From: an uncultured Prevotellaceae bacterium
GTDB taxonomy: Bacteria > Bacteroidota > Bacteroidia > Bacteroidales > Bacteroidaceae
NCBI GenBank assembly: GCA_947176535.1
Contig: CAMWQU010000013.1
Coordinates: 1-57,524 of the forward strand
DNA: 57,524 bases
Direction of reading: 5' to 3'
Shown: one piece after another, positions 35,474 through 44,961 of the stretch
How the letters are laid out: each line of letters begins with the position of its first letter
Numbering within the stretch: position 1 is the first letter of the stretch
The notes under the pieces: model-generated
The model's input: the letters and a program-made list of their open reading frames with translations, nothing else
Database searches by the model: none
Told to the model about the DNA's origin: nothing
Translations under genes and position numbers: made by a program

Positions 35474-35559
35474 TTCTTTCAGTAGAGAATCGCAGTTATT
35501 ACTACGTCCTTCCTGTTACTTGCTTTTAGCTTCAGGCAGTCTCGTTGGCTTGCTTTCGC

Positions 35560-35907
35560 TTAACCGCGAACGCGAGCTACGATAGCCTTGAAAGCCTCAG
35601 GGTAATTGACAGCGAGGTCGGCAAGAATCTTGCGATTGATTTCAATACCTGCCTTGTGCAAGCCACCCATCAACTGGCTGTAGCTCATACCCTCAAGACG
35701 TGCGGCGGCATTGATACGCTGAATCCACAATGCGCGGAAAGTGCGTTTCTTGTTGCGACGGTCGCGGAAAGCATAGGTAAGACCTTTTTCCCAAGTGTTC
35801 TTGGCAACGGTCCATACGTTCTTTCGTGCACCGAAGTAACCGCGGGTCAACTTCAGGATTCTCTTTCTCTTAGCTCTACTGGCTACGTGATTTACTGATC
35901 TTGGCAT
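35560..35907 (-). CDS. rplT: 50S ribosomal protein L20
   Basis: A 115-residue basic protein of the large subunit, needed early in assembly. It starts [20 protein letters not shown] and carries the conserved [19 protein letters not shown]. Third gene of infC-rpmI-rplT. In several bacteria L20 represses this operon through the leader, but no such site can be shown here. Confidence 0.97.
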   Translation of the reverse strand: MPRSVNHVASRAKRKRILKLTRGYFGARKNVWTVAKNTWEKGLTYAFRDRRNKKRTFRALWIQRINAAARLEGMSYSQLMGGLHKAGIEINRKILADLAVNYPEAFKAIVARVRG

Positions 35908-36025
35908 AGTTTTGTTCGTTTTTGAATGTCAGCGACAATGTTTAATCGTGAAATACGAATTACGATTGTGCTTTGGTGCTGGGCATTCGGTTAATAACTT
36001 TAGTAAATAACTCTTTCCTGATGAT

Positions 36026-36223
36026 TTAACGGAGGTTGAGGAGGTCACGAACCTGCTTCATGTTCTCTGTTGCAACCAAGTCGTCCTGCTGCAAGTTGCG
36101 CTTCTGCTTCTTGGTCTTCTTCGTCAGGATGTGGCTGTGATAAGCGTGATGACGCTTAACTTTTCCACTGCCGGTGAGCACGAATCTCTTCTTTGCACCG
36201 GAATTTGTCTTTACTTTTGGCAT
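36026..36223 (-). CDS. rpmI: 50S ribosomal protein L35
   Basis: A 65-residue basic protein with the family start [31 protein letters not shown] split over its first half, and KTKKQKRNL. Its usual place is between infC and rplT, with spacers of 87 and 118 bases. Confidence 0.97.
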   Translation of the reverse strand: MPKVKTNSGAKKRFVLTGSGKVKRHHAYHSHILTKKTKKQKRNLQQDDLVATENMKQVRDLLNLR

Positions 36224-36310
36224 TTTTTGTTTGTTTAATTAGTTATTATTATGGATGTGGCAACGCATATACCGGGCGTTACGCACAACTTTCGTTTCTG
36301 CTTTACTTCA

Positions 36311-36967
36311 TCAATCGTCGAAGTCCTCTCCCTCAACTTTCGGACCGGTGTATTCCTTGCGGGCTTTCTGCTGCGGAGCTTTCTTGACAGGAGCGTCCGA
36401 TACTTCGCCTGCTGCCTCAACAGGTTTCTTGACGACTGCGTTTCCGACTTTCTTCGGAGCAACGAACATAATCATACGCTTACCTTCAAGCACGGGCATC
36501 GACTCCACTTTACCGTATTCTTCCAAATCGGCCGCAAAACGAAGCAACAGAACTTCACCCTGCTCTTTGAAGAGAATGCTGCGTCCCTTGAAGAAGACAT
36601 AGGCTTTCACCTTGTCGCCGTCGCTAAGGAAACTAATGGCATGCTTCAACTTGAAGTTGTAATCGTGGTCGTCGGTCTGGGGGCCGAAACGGATTTCCTT
36701 CACATTGACCACGGTCTGCTTGGCCTTCATCTCCTTTTGCTTCTTCTTCTGCTGGTAGATGAACTTGGAGTAATCAATGAGCCGACAAACAGGAGGAACG
36801 GCATTGGGAGAAATCTCTACGAGATCCACACCACGCTGCTCCGCCATCTGAAGTGCTCTACTTGTGGGCATAACGGCAGACTCTACGCCGTCACCGACGA
36901 TACGTACCTCGCGAACACGAATCTGTTCGTTTACGCGATACTGTTGTTTTTTGTCGTCTTTCTTCAT
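36311..36967 (-). CDS. infC: Translation initiation factor IF-3
   Basis: A 218-residue IF-3 that checks start codon and initiator tRNA on the 30S subunit. The N-domain has [17 protein letters not shown] and the C-domain has [23 protein letters not shown] lysine-rich extension of about 40 residues ([20 protein letters not shown]) follows the usual end, typical of Bacteroidetes. An ordinary ATG is used instead of the rare AUU-type start known in E. coli. It has its own promoter at 36988. Confidence 0.96.
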   Translation of the reverse strand: MKKDDKKQQYRVNEQIRVREVRIVGDGVESAVMPTSRALQMAEQRGVDLVEISPNAVPPVCRLIDYSKFIYQQKKKQKEMKAKQTVVNVKEIRFGPQTDDHDYNFKLKHAISFLSDGDKVKAYVFFKGRSILFKEQGEVLLLRFAADLEEYGKVESMPVLEGKRMIMFVAPKKVGNAVVKKPVEAAGEVSDAPVKKAPQQKARKEYTGPKVEGEDFDD

Positions 36968-36987
36968 TTAGGGTTTCTAAACGGCTG

Positions 36988-36995
36988 CAAAGATA
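36988..36995 (-). promoter_or_regulatory. infC operon promoter (-7 box)
   Basis: TATCTTTG on the minus strand 21 bases upstream of infC, so infC-rpmI-rplT can be transcribed without thrS. Confidence 0.55.
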
Positions 36996-37124
36996 ATAAA
37001 TAATTACGAATTAAGAACAATGAATGATGAAAAAATTGATACACATGACCCTACTGTATGAATCCGTTGGCTATCGCTGTTTCAGTATTCAACACTCACC
37101 ATTTGTCGTTCGCAACAATTCAAA

Positions 37125-39068
37125 TCAGTATTTCTCGGTTAGCGCACGTACTTCGTCATTGATTTTCCGGGCAAACTCGTCTACGGTCATCGTGCCTTGC
37201 GCTCCACCACCCTGCTTGCGGAAGTTCACCGTATTGTCGGCCTGTTCTTTCTCGCCTACGATGAGCATATAGGGCACGCGCTTGAGTTCGTTGTCGCGAA
37301 TCTTACGACCAATCTTTTCGTTACGGTCGTCGAGCACGGTGCGAACATCCTGTTCTTCAAGCTGGGCACATACCTGACGGGCATAATCGTTGAACTTCTC
37401 AGAGATAGGCAATACAGCTACCTGATCGGGTGAGAGCCAAATGGGGAAATGTCCGGCCGTGTGCTCAATGAGTACAGCGGTGAAACGCTCCATGGAACCG
37501 AAAGGTGCACGGTGAATCATAACCGGGCGATGCTTCTGGTTGTCCTCACCCACATACTCGAGTTGGAAGCGTTCGGGCAGATTGTAATCCACCTGTATGG
37601 TTCCCAACTGCCAGCGACGTCCCAAAGCATCTTTCACCATGAAATCGAGCTTAGGCCCATAGAAAGCTGCCTCTCCCAATTCGGTAGTAGTCTTCAGACC
37701 TTTCTCCTGACAAGCCTCGATGATGGCGCGTTCGGCCTGTTCCCAAACCTCGTCGGAACCAATATATTTTTCCTTATCGTTAGGGTCACGCAATGATATC
37801 TGTGCCTCGAAGTTGTCAAAATCCAACGCACCGAAGATAATCTGAATGATTTCCATCACCCGGATAAACTCACCCTTCACTTGGTCGGGGCGGCAGAAGA
37901 TGTGCGCATCATCCTGCGTGAAAGAGCGTACACGGGTCAGTCCATGCAGTTCACCCGACTGTTCGTAACGATATACCGTACCGAACTCGGCAAGGCGCAA
38001 AGGCAGGTCTTTATAGGAACGGGGCTTCCATGCGAATATCTCGCAGTGGTGGGGGCAGTTCATGGGCTTCAGCATATACTCTTCACCCTCCTCCGGAGTG
38101 TGGATGGGCTGGAAAGAATCCTTGCCGTAGTGGGCATAGTGTCCGCTGGTGACATAAAGATTCTTACCTCCGATATGCGGAGTAATAACCTGCTGGTAGC
38201 CGTAACGTTTCTGGATTTTCTTCAAGAAATCTTCCAGACGAAGGCGTAACGCGGTGCCTTTGGGAAGCCAAATGGGCAGTCCCTTGCCGACACGCTCGGA
38301 GAACATGAAGAGTTCCATCTCCTTACCTATCTTACGGTGGTCGCGCTTCTTGGCTTCCTCCAACAACAGAAGATACTCGTCAAGCATCTTTTTCTTGGGG
38401 AACGAGATGGCGTAAAGGCGCGTCATCTGAGGACGTTTTTCATCGCCACGCCAGTAAGCGGCACTGACGGAAAGCACTTTCACGGCCTTGATGGGAGCCG
38501 TGGTAAGGAGGTGCGGGCCACGACAGAGATCGGTGAATGCACCTTGCGTATAGGTAGTGATGTGGCCGTCCTCAAGATCAGCAATAAGTTCGTTTTTATA
38601 GGTCTGACCGTGGTCACCAAAGAATGTCAGCGCATCGCTCTTGCTGATGTCCCGACGTACAAGAGTCTCCTTGCGGGCAACGAGCTCCGCCATCTTCTTC
38701 TCGATTTCGGGGAAATCCGATTCGCGGATTACCACGCCTGCGGGAGGCATAACATCGTAATAGAATCCCTGTTCGATGGCAGGGCCGATGCCAAACTGAA
38801 TACCGGGATAGAGTTCCTGCAATGCCTCGGCCATAAGGTGTGCCGACGTATGCCAAAAAGCGTGCTTACCCTCTTTGTCGTCCCACTTATAAAGAACGAA
38901 CTGTGCGTCCTTGTTTATGGGGCGGTTCAGTTCCACGGTCTCGCCGTCCACGGCGCATGCCAGCACGTCCTGTGCCAACCGGGACGAAATACTTTCGGCT
39001 ATCTCAAGTCCCGTCACACCCTCTTGATACTGACGAACGGAACCGTCCGGAAATGTAATGTTTATCAT
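37125..39068 (-). CDS. thrS: Threonine--tRNA ligase
   Basis: Class II synthetase, 647 residues, with all normal parts: N-terminal TGS domain ([13 protein letters not shown]), SAD editing domain with [11 protein letters not shown] and the ArgCys-containing end ([10 protein letters not shown]), catalytic core with motif 2 near [20 protein letters not shown], zinc ligands in [10 protein letters not shown], and an anticodon-binding domain at the end. It lies upstream of infC in the same direction. Confidence 0.97.
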   Translation of the reverse strand: MINITFPDGSVRQYQEGVTGLEIAESISSRLAQDVLACAVDGETVELNRPINKDAQFVLYKWDDKEGKHAFWHTSAHLMAEALQELYPGIQFGIGPAIEQGFYYDVMPPAGVVIRESDFPEIEKKMAELVARKETLVRRDISKSDALTFFGDHGQTYKNELIADLEDGHITTYTQGAFTDLCRGPHLLTTAPIKAVKVLSVSAAYWRGDEKRPQMTRLYAISFPKKKMLDEYLLLLEEAKKRDHRKIGKEMELFMFSERVGKGLPIWLPKGTALRLRLEDFLKKIQKRYGYQQVITPHIGGKNLYVTSGHYAHYGKDSFQPIHTPEEGEEYMLKPMNCPHHCEIFAWKPRSYKDLPLRLAEFGTVYRYEQSGELHGLTRVRSFTQDDAHIFCRPDQVKGEFIRVMEIIQIIFGALDFDNFEAQISLRDPNDKEKYIGSDEVWEQAERAIIEACQEKGLKTTTELGEAAFYGPKLDFMVKDALGRRWQLGTIQVDYNLPERFQLEYVGEDNQKHRPVMIHRAPFGSMERFTAVLIEHTAGHFPIWLSPDQVAVLPISEKFNDYARQVCAQLEEQDVRTVLDDRNEKIGRKIRDNELKRVPYMLIVGEKEQADNTVNFRKQGGGAQGTMTVDEFARKINDEVRALTEKY

Positions 39069-39174
39069 GCTTATAGTTAATCTTTAATTATTTTCCTTTT
39101 AATCTCGGCCGTCCTCATCCTTGAAAAAGAATCAAGACAGCCCTAACTTAACACGTTTCTTACGTTTAGGCCTA

Positions 39175-39182
39175 CAAAGATA
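39175..39182 (-). promoter_or_regulatory. thrS promoter (-7 box)
   Basis: TATCTTTG on the minus strand, 107 bases upstream of the thrS ATG and just past the stop of the TPR gene. The leader between could hold control elements, though none was recognised. Confidence 0.5.
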
Positions 39183-39217
39183 CGAAATAAATACGAATTA
39201 AGGATACTATTTACAAA

Positions 39218-41185
39218 TTATTTCCCCTTTGAGTAGCGTTTAATGAGATTATAGGCGGCATACAGCCCATACTCGCCGGCCTGCGAAAGATCGCTGAGTC
39301 CTTGTTCAGTGCGCCCTTCCATAAGATAGACAATGCCACGGTTATACCACGCGTCAGGGAAACGCGGGTTGAGTTCCAGGGCCTGACTATACGCTGCCAG
39401 AGCACGTTCATTGTCATTCAGCGCGACATAAATATTACCCATGTTGTAGTACGCATAGAGCATATCCGGCTCCAACTCCACAACGCGACGCAAATCGTCC
39501 AATGCCTGCCCGTAGGCTATACGAGGCTCTGCAACCGCAGTCACCTGCAACTGAGCGCAGCGCACCTGAGCCCGCAGAAAATAAGATATGGCCACCAAAG
39601 GTTGCAGTTCGATGGCACGATTGAGGTCCTGCAGACAAGCCTCGAAGTCGCGCACATGATAATAATCCATGGCCCGCCGCAAATAAAGTCCCGTCGTTTC
39701 GGGCGAATCGGAGAGCACCTCCGTAACGGCCAGGATATCATCCGTGTGCTGACTGATTCGCAAGTCCGACGCATTAGCCTCGGCATTACTGATGCGGAGC
39801 GGCAAAGGCAGTTGTCCCGACTGATTGAAACTCTCCACAGTCCGATGGAATGGAACGAACGCCGTGGAAACACGGTTGCCGCGCTCATAATACGTCAGCA
39901 CATAAAAGGGTGCCGGCGTCAGTTCGGTCTGTTTGTCCTGCACACGTCCGCGATATTCGCTCGCATACTCTTCCCGTTCGGGCTGCCGAGTGTCTTCCTC
40001 CACCAGTTTATTGTAGTCTTCAGGATTACGTTCGCTTTTCTTTCGGGTCTTCGTCTTACTCTGGTACGTTCCCGTGCGCTTCTCCATTTCCGCTTTGAGC
40101 ACCTTAAATTCGTCGCGCTCGGCTCCGTACACATCCCCAATCTTCCGACGAATCTGCGCCCGCGTTCGGTAGCCCGCCCAGAACTCCGGGTATTCCTGAA
40201 TGACGGCCGAAATATCGCGAATCGCTCCCCGGTAGTCCCCCGTCTGAGAAAGCAGCAGGGCACGATTATAAAGTGCGATTGTATTATCGGGTTCCTGTTC
40301 GAGCACAAAATTAAAGTCTTCGATGGCCCGGTTGTCGTCGCCCACCTGTGCCCGAAGCAAGCCGCGGTTGAAGTGTCCCAGATAGTTTCCGGGTTCTATT
40401 TCCAGAGCCGTATCATAGTCCGTCATGGCTCCGCGCAAATTCTGCTGATGATAACGGGCGAGAGCACGGTTCACGTAAAGTCCGGCATTACGCGGTAATT
40501 GCAGAATAGCCTTATTCAGACACTCTTCCCCCTCCTTATATTGTCCGCGGTTCAGCGTCACCATGGCTTTCATGCTCCACGCCTGCCCCTCGTAGGGATT
40601 CACCTCCAAAGCACGGTCTATCCACTGCTCGGCCCGGACAGTATCTTCCACGGCAAAGCTCACCTGCGCCTTCATCGTGTAGGGTTCAGCCTCGCGGGGC
40701 CACTTCCGAATCATCTCATCCAACGAAGAGTCGGCACGCTCGTAGGCTTTCTGTTCCATCTGACAGAGTACCATATTGTGCCACGAATTGCGGTTCATCG
40801 GATTGATTCGCGTAGACTCCACGTAGTCTTTCTCCGCCAAGTCAAACGTTTTCAGATTGACCCGGCACAGCCCGCGCAGCACGTAACTGTTCTCCACATA
40901 CGGATTGCGTTCTATGGCACTTGTGCAGTCCGTTTCCGCTCCTTTATAGTCTTCCAAATAGAACTTTGCCAAGCCACGAAAGAAATAAGGTTCGGCCAAG
41001 AACGGCTTGCTGTTGATGACCATATTGAAACGCTGAATACTGAGCACATAATCCTCATAATAGAGTGCATTACGCCCCATCAGCATCAGGCGATCGGTAT
41101 TGACCTGCCCGAAAGCAGACTGACAAACGAGGATAGAAGCACAAAGATGGAGAATTACCCATGCCAGTAGTTTACGTCTCATCAT
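39218..41185 (-). CDS. Exported tetratricopeptide-repeat protein
   Basis: A 655-residue protein with a signal peptide (MMRRKLLAWVILHLCASILV, cut near SAFG). It has about eight TPR units in residues 30-350 and three to four more in 500-650, for example EPYFFRGLAKFYLEDYKGAE and FPDAWYNRGIVYLMEGRTE. A charged segment (about 370-430, KTKTRKKSERNPEDYN) separates the blocks. The start at ATG 41185 is preferred to the in-frame TTG at 41203. It lies between def and thrS, an arrangement conserved in Bacteroidetes, and probably acts as an envelope scaffold. Confidence 0.88.
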   Translation of the reverse strand: MMRRKLLAWVILHLCASILVCQSAFGQVNTDRLMLMGRNALYYEDYVLSIQRFNMVINSKPFLAEPYFFRGLAKFYLEDYKGAETDCTSAIERNPYVENSYVLRGLCRVNLKTFDLAEKDYVESTRINPMNRNSWHNMVLCQMEQKAYERADSSLDEMIRKWPREAEPYTMKAQVSFAVEDTVRAEQWIDRALEVNPYEGQAWSMKAMVTLNRGQYKEGEECLNKAILQLPRNAGLYVNRALARYHQQNLRGAMTDYDTALEIEPGNYLGHFNRGLLRAQVGDDNRAIEDFNFVLEQEPDNTIALYNRALLLSQTGDYRGAIRDISAVIQEYPEFWAGYRTRAQIRRKIGDVYGAERDEFKVLKAEMEKRTGTYQSKTKTRKKSERNPEDYNKLVEEDTRQPEREEYASEYRGRVQDKQTELTPAPFYVLTYYERGNRVSTAFVPFHRTVESFNQSGQLPLPLRISNAEANASDLRISQHTDDILAVTEVLSDSPETTGLYLRRAMDYYHVRDFEACLQDLNRAIELQPLVAISYFLRAQVRCAQLQVTAVAEPRIAYGQALDDLRRVVELEPDMLYAYYNMGNIYVALNDNERALAAYSQALELNPRFPDAWYNRGIVYLMEGRTEQGLSDLSQAGEYGLYAAYNLIKRYSKGK

Positions 41186-41245
41186 AAAGTTCCTTTCTGC
41201 CAAACATAGTAATTCCCTAAGCCTTCAACTTCTCACGCCCGCCTT

Positions 41246-41803
41246 TCACTTCTTGACTTTCACTTTGTAGCTGCACGAGAAACGCCCGCGCATGATATCG
41301 TTAAGGCTCGACTTCACCAACTGGCGGCGCAGTCCCCTCAGATGGTCGGTAAAGACTTCTCCGTCAAGATGGTCTACCTCGTGCTGCACTACACGGGCCA
41401 AATAACCGTCAATCCATTCGTCATGCTCCTCGAACTGCTCGTCCTGCCACGTAAGACGAATACGACTCGGACGACGCACTTTCTCATGAATGCCGGGCAA
41501 CGACAGGCACCCTTCCTCCGAGACATCGGTATTCGTCTCGTCGTACTCCTCTATGTAAGGGTTGATAAACACCCGCCGAAAGCCCTTATACTGGGGCATA
41601 TCCCCGCTAAGAATATCAAGGTCGATAACCACCAGCCGGATGCTCAGTCCTACCTGCGGGGCGGCCAATCCGATACCATCGCTCTTGGCCAGCGTGTCCC
41701 ACATATTCTGTATCAGTTCCGTTAGCTGCGGATAATCGGGGCCGATGTCTTCTGCCACCTTCCGTAACACGGGCTGACCATACGTATAAATAGGTAAAAT
41801 CAT
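41246..41803 (-). CDS. def: Peptide deformylase
   Basis: Removes the formyl group from nascent N-terminal methionine. The 185 residues carry all three motifs: GIGLAAPQVG (43-52), EEGCLSLPG with metal ligand Cys99, and QHEVDHLDG with His141 and His145 as ligands and Glu142 catalytic. It follows ruvX by 32 bases and precedes the TPR gene by 60. Confidence 0.96.
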   Translation of the reverse strand: MILPIYTYGQPVLRKVAEDIGPDYPQLTELIQNMWDTLAKSDGIGLAAPQVGLSIRLVVIDLDILSGDMPQYKGFRRVFINPYIEEYDETNTDVSEEGCLSLPGIHEKVRRPSRIRLTWQDEQFEEHDEWIDGYLARVVQHEVDHLDGEVFTDHLRGLRRQLVKSSLNDIMRGRFSCSYKVKVKK

Positions 41804-41835
41804 ATTCTTCTGTCTCTATTCAATATATAATATAT

Positions 41836-42252
41836 TTAAGGTTTCCGCCTTTCCATCCACCCTTGCAGGATGATGGTGGCGGAAATCTCGTCCACCAACG
41901 CTTTGTTGCGGCGCGCCATCTTCTTCACTCCGCCATAGAGCATCGTCTGATGGGCCAGTACACTGGTGTAACGCTCGTCCCACCACTCCACGGGGATATG
42001 CGGCAACGCTTGCTGTAACTTTTCCACAAACTTCCGCACGTTGGCCAAATTCTCGCTCTCCCGTCCGTTGGTCTGCATGGGCTTGCCCACGAGAAAAAGT
42101 TCCACCGGTTCACGGGCCACGTAGTCTTTCAGAAAGTCAAGCAACTGACGAGTCTCCACCGTGGTAAGCCCATTCGCTATCAGTTGCAAGGGGTCCGTCA
42201 CAGCAATACCTGTGCGACGGACCCCATAATCTATGGCAAGTACCCTACTCAC
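41836..42252 (-). CDS. ruvX: YqgF/RuvX family RNase H-fold protein (16S pre-rRNA processing)
   Basis: A 138-residue RNase H-like domain with VLAIDYGVRRTGIAVTDPLQ (first acidic residue in the first strand), the VGKPMQTNGRESENL motif and WWDERYTSVLAHQ. Family members mature the 16S rRNA 5' end or act at Holliday junctions. The start is GTG at 42252. It lies 16 bases after the SPOR gene and probably begins the ruvX-def-TPR run, driven from the promoter at 42838. Confidence 0.93.
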   Translation of the reverse strand: MSRVLAIDYGVRRTGIAVTDPLQLIANGLTTVETRQLLDFLKDYVAREPVELFLVGKPMQTNGRESENLANVRKFVEKLQQALPHIPVEWWDERYTSVLAHQTMLYGGVKKMARRNKALVDEISATIILQGWMERRKP

Positions 42253-42268
42253 CTAATTCTGTCTTGGA

Positions 42269-42793
42269 TTACTTCTGATAAAGCAACCACGCATCAGGAT
42301 AAGAACCCATCAGGGTTGCACGGCTTTGTGCGGCCTGCTCCTTCGTGTCATGCGTAGAAGCGACGACGCGGTACATCGTCATGCCATTGACCTGAGCCGA
42401 AACAATCTGAGCGGCATAGCCTTTCTGAGAAAGAACGGACTGGAGGCTCTGCGCATTGCTCTGCAAGCCGAAAGAGCCGACTACCACGCTGAACGCGCGG
42501 AGACCGGAACCGCTGACCAGTTTCACAGCCTCGGTGCGCACACTTACGTTGCTGTAGTCCGTCGTCGTAACGGGAGTTACGGTATTTGTGTTCGTCGGGG
42601 TAACGGGAGTCACCTGAACCGGCGTATTCTGCTGCTGAGGATTGGTTACTACGGTCTGCACGTAACCACCCTGAGTGGTCTGATTTTGCTGAGCCTTCTC
42701 GTAAGCCTTTTTGTAAGCACTTTCTTTACCTTTGCAACCGGTCATGGCCATCACCATAAGCACCGCTGCACCCATTAGAAAAAGTTTCTTCAT
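42269..42793 (-). CDS. SPOR-domain lipoprotein
   Basis: A 174-residue protein with a lipoprotein signal (MKKLFLMGAAVLMVMAMTGC, Cys20 lipidated), a Gln/Thr/Val-rich linker (QVTPVTPTNTNTVTPV) and a C-terminal SPOR domain (FSVVVGSFGLQSNAQSLQSV, MTMYRVVAS). SPOR domains bind denuded peptidoglycan at the division site. ATG 42793 was chosen because it begins the lipoprotein signal. The more distal in-frame ATG at 42868 overlaps the promoter. Confidence 0.9.
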   Translation of the reverse strand: MKKLFLMGAAVLMVMAMTGCKGKESAYKKAYEKAQQNQTTQGGYVQTVVTNPQQQNTPVQVTPVTPTNTNTVTPVTTTDYSNVSVRTEAVKLVSGSGLRAFSVVVGSFGLQSNAQSLQSVLSQKGYAAQIVSAQVNGMTMYRVVASTHDTKEQAAQSRATLMGSYPDAWLLYQK

Positions 42794-42837
42794 AGTAATA
42801 TATCTAAATATTGTTAATATTATTCCGTAATGCGCTA

Positions 42838-42868
42838 CAAAAATACCTATAATTATGGACATAGCCAA
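42838..42868 (-). promoter_or_regulatory. Promoter of the SPOR gene
   Basis: Minus-strand TTG (42866-42868), 20 bases, then TATTTTTG (42838-42845), 45 bases ahead of the ATG. Confidence 0.6.
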
Positions 42869-42940
42869 GCCAATATATCAAAAAAAAGTTAATTCGGGAA
42901 AATAAATACAAATAATAGATATAGATTATGAATAAATTCG

Positions 42941-42948
42941 TACTTTTG
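42941..42948 (+). promoter_or_regulatory. Promoter of the YtxH/holin-like operon
   Basis: TACTTTTG matches TAnnTTTG and lies 40 bases before the YtxH ATG. It is divergent from the SPOR promoter. Confidence 0.55.
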
Positions 42949-42987
42949 CTGATGACATCATTTATTAACTTTAATTAGTGTACAACT

Positions 42988-43194
42988 ATGAAAGCATTCA
43001 GCTATTTTGTGGCCTTTGTTGGCGGAGCTGCCGTAGGTGCAGCCGCCGGTTTGTTGCTTGCTCCCTCCAAGGGATCGGAATTGCGTGAAAAGATTACGGA
43101 AGCCCTCCGCAAGCGTGGCATCCGCCTTTCTTCGAAAGAACTGAACCACCTGGTAGACGAGATTGCCGAGGAATTGCAGCCGAACGAGGATTAA
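42988..43194 (+). CDS. YtxH-like small membrane protein
   Basis: A 68-residue protein with a glycine/alanine-rich hydrophobic N-terminus (YFVAFVGGAAVGAAAGLLLA) followed by PSKGSELREKITEAL, the YtxH/DUF883-like signature, and a charged helix. Such proteins are envelope- or stress-associated and of unknown mechanism. It is first in a three-gene operon. A small hairpin (CTTATCTT/AAGATAAG, 43201-43220) separates it from the next gene. Confidence 0.85.
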   Translation: MKAFSYFVAFVGGAAVGAAAGLLLAPSKGSELREKITEALRKRGIRLSSKELNHLVDEIAEELQPNED

Positions 43195-43236
43195 CGTTAT
43201 CTTATCTTTCGTAAGATAAGCCAAAACATTCGAAAG

Positions 43237-43821
43237 ATGTTCGGATTCGCTGATACACAACGACAAATGCAGGATATTCTTCTGGAGACCCGCACCTATG
43301 CGGGGCTTCAGAAGAAAGCCTTGTTGGCCGAAACGCGGGACAAACTTTCTTTTATCCTCTCCCGATTGGCCATTGCCGTCGTCTGCCTGCTGCTGGGCGG
43401 TATGCTGTTGCTGTTCTTCTCTTTCTTCCTTGCCTACATCATCGGGCAGGCACTCGGAAGCACAGCACTCGGATTCGCCTGTGTCACGGCGTTCGTTTTC
43501 GTCCTGTTCCTCGTCTTTTGGTATTTCCGCGACCAATGGGTTATTCAACCGGTTGCCAAACTGATGAACCAAGTCTTCGCCACTCCCGACGGCGGTGCGC
43601 TGGAGTCGGAGAAGGTGGCGAAAGAACTGAACGAAAGCCGCACCCGGCTGTCCGGTCAGTTCAGCCAACTCGTCCACGCCAACGAAGAACCCGCCAACCG
43701 CGTAGAGTCCATGAGCAACTGGGTGAGCCGAGGCTTCGCCGTTTACGAGGGTCTGCGCATCGGCCTCTCCGTTGTCCGCGCTTTCGGCAGCATCTTCAGA
43801 CGTAAACGGCGGCGCAGATGA
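43237..43821 (+). CDS. Holin-X/phage-holin-like superfamily membrane protein
   Basis: A 194-residue protein. An amphipathic N-terminal helix is followed by two strong membrane spans (about 48-72, LAIAVVCLLLGGMLLLFFSF; about 78-102, ALGFACVTAFVFVLFLVFWY) and a cytosolic tail with a basic end KRRRR. The pattern matches chromosomal proteins listed as phage holin family/DUF1469, which are not phage genes. It overlaps the following gene in ATGA. Confidence 0.8.
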   Translation: MFGFADTQRQMQDILLETRTYAGLQKKALLAETRDKLSFILSRLAIAVVCLLLGGMLLLFFSFFLAYIIGQALGSTALGFACVTAFVFVLFLVFWYFRDQWVIQPVAKLMNQVFATPDGGALESEKVAKELNESRTRLSGQFSQLVHANEEPANRVESMSNWVSRGFAVYEGLRIGLSVVRAFGSIFRRKRRRR

Positions 43822-44021
43822 GCGACGGAAATTTCAACAGGGCTCTTTTGCCACACACACCTTACCAAAGCGGTCTTCAGGCCGGTAAATCCATGGGACG
43901 CATGCACGCGCTGGATGCGTTCAGGGATTATCTGCAATCACACCACCCTGCCCTCACTTCCGAAGAGCGGGAACGCCACATAGAGGATTTCCGACGGTTG
44001 CTCTCACAGAAACTGAAATAA
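43818..44021 (+). CDS. Small conserved-type protein of unknown function
   Basis: A 67-residue soluble protein (MSDGNFNRALLPHTPYQSGL onward) with a helical charged C-terminus (SEERERHIEDFRRLLSQKLK). Translation is coupled to the preceding gene by the ATGA overlap, and a terminator follows directly, which supports a real gene. No family was recognised. Its location suggests a partner of the two membrane proteins. Confidence 0.7.
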   Translation: MSDGNFNRALLPHTPYQSGLQAGKSMGRMHALDAFRDYLQSHHPALTSEERERHIEDFRRLLSQKLK

Positions 44022-44064
44022 AGAGCTGCATTTGACTTGCATTATCGGTCTAACGCAGCTCTTT
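44020..44064 (+). terminator. Terminator of the YtxH operon
   Basis: AAAGAGCTGC (44020-44029) pairs with GCAGCTCTTT (44055-44064), with a 25-base loop and a weak T-rich end (TTTCCTATTTATT). Confidence 0.7.
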
Positions 44065-44143
44065 CCTATTTATTAAATCGGGAAAGATAGATCAAAGATT
44101 ACGTCTTTGACAGAATTTGAGATACATAACAGTCCTACATTAA

Positions 44144-44171
44144 CATAAGGCTGACAATCGCCAGCCTTATG
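44144..44171. terminator. Hairpin after the gene remnant
   Basis: CATAAGGCTG (44144-44153) with CAGCCTTATG (44162-44171), a perfect 10-bp stem 28 bases beyond the stop of the leftward remnant. There is no strong T-run. Confidence 0.5.
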
Positions 44172-44198
44172 ATTAAGGATTTATTCACTGAAACTAAT

Positions 44199-44486
44199 TT
44201 AATACTCCGATACCCTTAAAGTGTAACGCTTGCCACCATAGCCATCTCCAACTTTAATTTCTGTATTACTAGACTCTGTCATCCCTGCGGGAATCTTAAC
44301 AACAGCACTAGCCACTTCTGAATTGTCTATATTAACGTATACAGTTGCATAAACATCCGTCTCTTTTACAGGACAATTAAGTAATACTTTAAATTTTTCC
44401 GTATAACTAGTCGTTGTACCATCGTAACGCGACAAGGGGCCTATTGGACATTTTGTATTTAGTGGTCTTACAGCCCTATCGACCGG
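44199..44486 (-). pseudogene. C-terminal remnant of a surface-type protein
   Basis: An open frame of 96 codons without an ATG. A TTG at 44433-44435 would give 78 residues, but coding-like sequence continues upstream to a stop at 44487-44489. The product is beta-rich and Thr/Val-rich (FKVLLNCPVKETDVYATVYV, VKIPAGMTESS, KRYTLRVSEY), like the last domain of Bacteroidetes surface proteins. The DNA is more AT-rich than its neighbours. Most likely it is the tail of a lost gene. A short live protein from TTG is the alternative. Confidence 0.5.
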
Positions 44487-44500
44487 TTAATTGGATTTAG

Positions 44501-44631
44501 AAGCGTGAGCTGTATCGCCACGCAGCGAATGAAGGTCGTAGGAAACCGTAGATGCAATGCAGGGAGAGCAGCTCACGCTTATAGCATGAGAACCGCTTGT
44601 TTACCCTTGCATCAGATGAAAATTTCCTACG
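44501..44631. repeat. Interleaved palindromes upstream of the remnant
   Basis: AAGCGTGAGCTG (44501-44512) is inverted at 44569-44580, CGTAGGAAA (44537-44545) at 44623-44631, and GATGCAA (44551-44557) at 44607-44613. The first pair is interleaved with the second and third, so alternative folds or a pseudoknot are possible. A minus-strand TATCTTTG promoter at 44701-44708 would transcribe through it. It may be the leader of the lost gene or an element end. Confidence 0.75.
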
Positions 44632-44700
44632 TTTCCACTAGCAAGTAAGCAATACGCTTCTTTTTTTTCAATATGTCTCGACATTCCGGAAATGTCGAGG

Positions 44701-44708
44701 CAAAGATA
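44701..44708 (-). promoter_or_regulatory. Orphan promoter before the palindrome region
   Basis: TATCTTTG on the minus strand, 266 bases upstream of the TTG of the remnant. It suggests a formerly transcribed gene with a long leader. Confidence 0.45.
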
Positions 44709-44768
44709 CGCATTATTTTCTATCCCTCCAAATTATAGTCAGTTTTTCCATTTTAGGGTCATACGAGG

Positions 44769-44857
44769 ACGGGCCACGATCCCGCTATGGACGAGGCGCA
44801 ATCCATAGCGGGACGGAGGCCCGTCCATAGTATGGACAAGCCTCCGTCCTGCCCGGG
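44769..44857. repeat. 22-bp repeat cluster with both orientations
   Basis: A forward unit (44769-44790, ending ATCCCGCTATGG) and a half unit to 44802 are followed by a reverse unit (44803-44824, CCATAGCGGGAC), a short CCATAGTATGG junction and a forward decayed unit (44836-44857). This is the only cluster here with a head-to-head arrangement, making a larger palindrome. It lies between the remnant and the GH57 terminator. Confidence 0.88.
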
Positions 44858-44961
44858 GCTAAAAAAAGGGAACGGGGAAGCGGAAAATTTTCCGTACCGA
44901 ACAAGGCATCCGCTTTATGGCACCCGGCAAACATCTGTCGCCGCTACCCGACTCCACAAAA

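Noticed and set aside
35210..35485. A 91-codon plus-strand frame
   Set aside because: It lies over the 22-bp repeat cluster and a terminator and has no coding character.
43237..43821. Prophage holin
   Set aside because: The protein resembles phage-holin-superfamily members, but no phage gene is nearby and this family is common in bacterial chromosomes.
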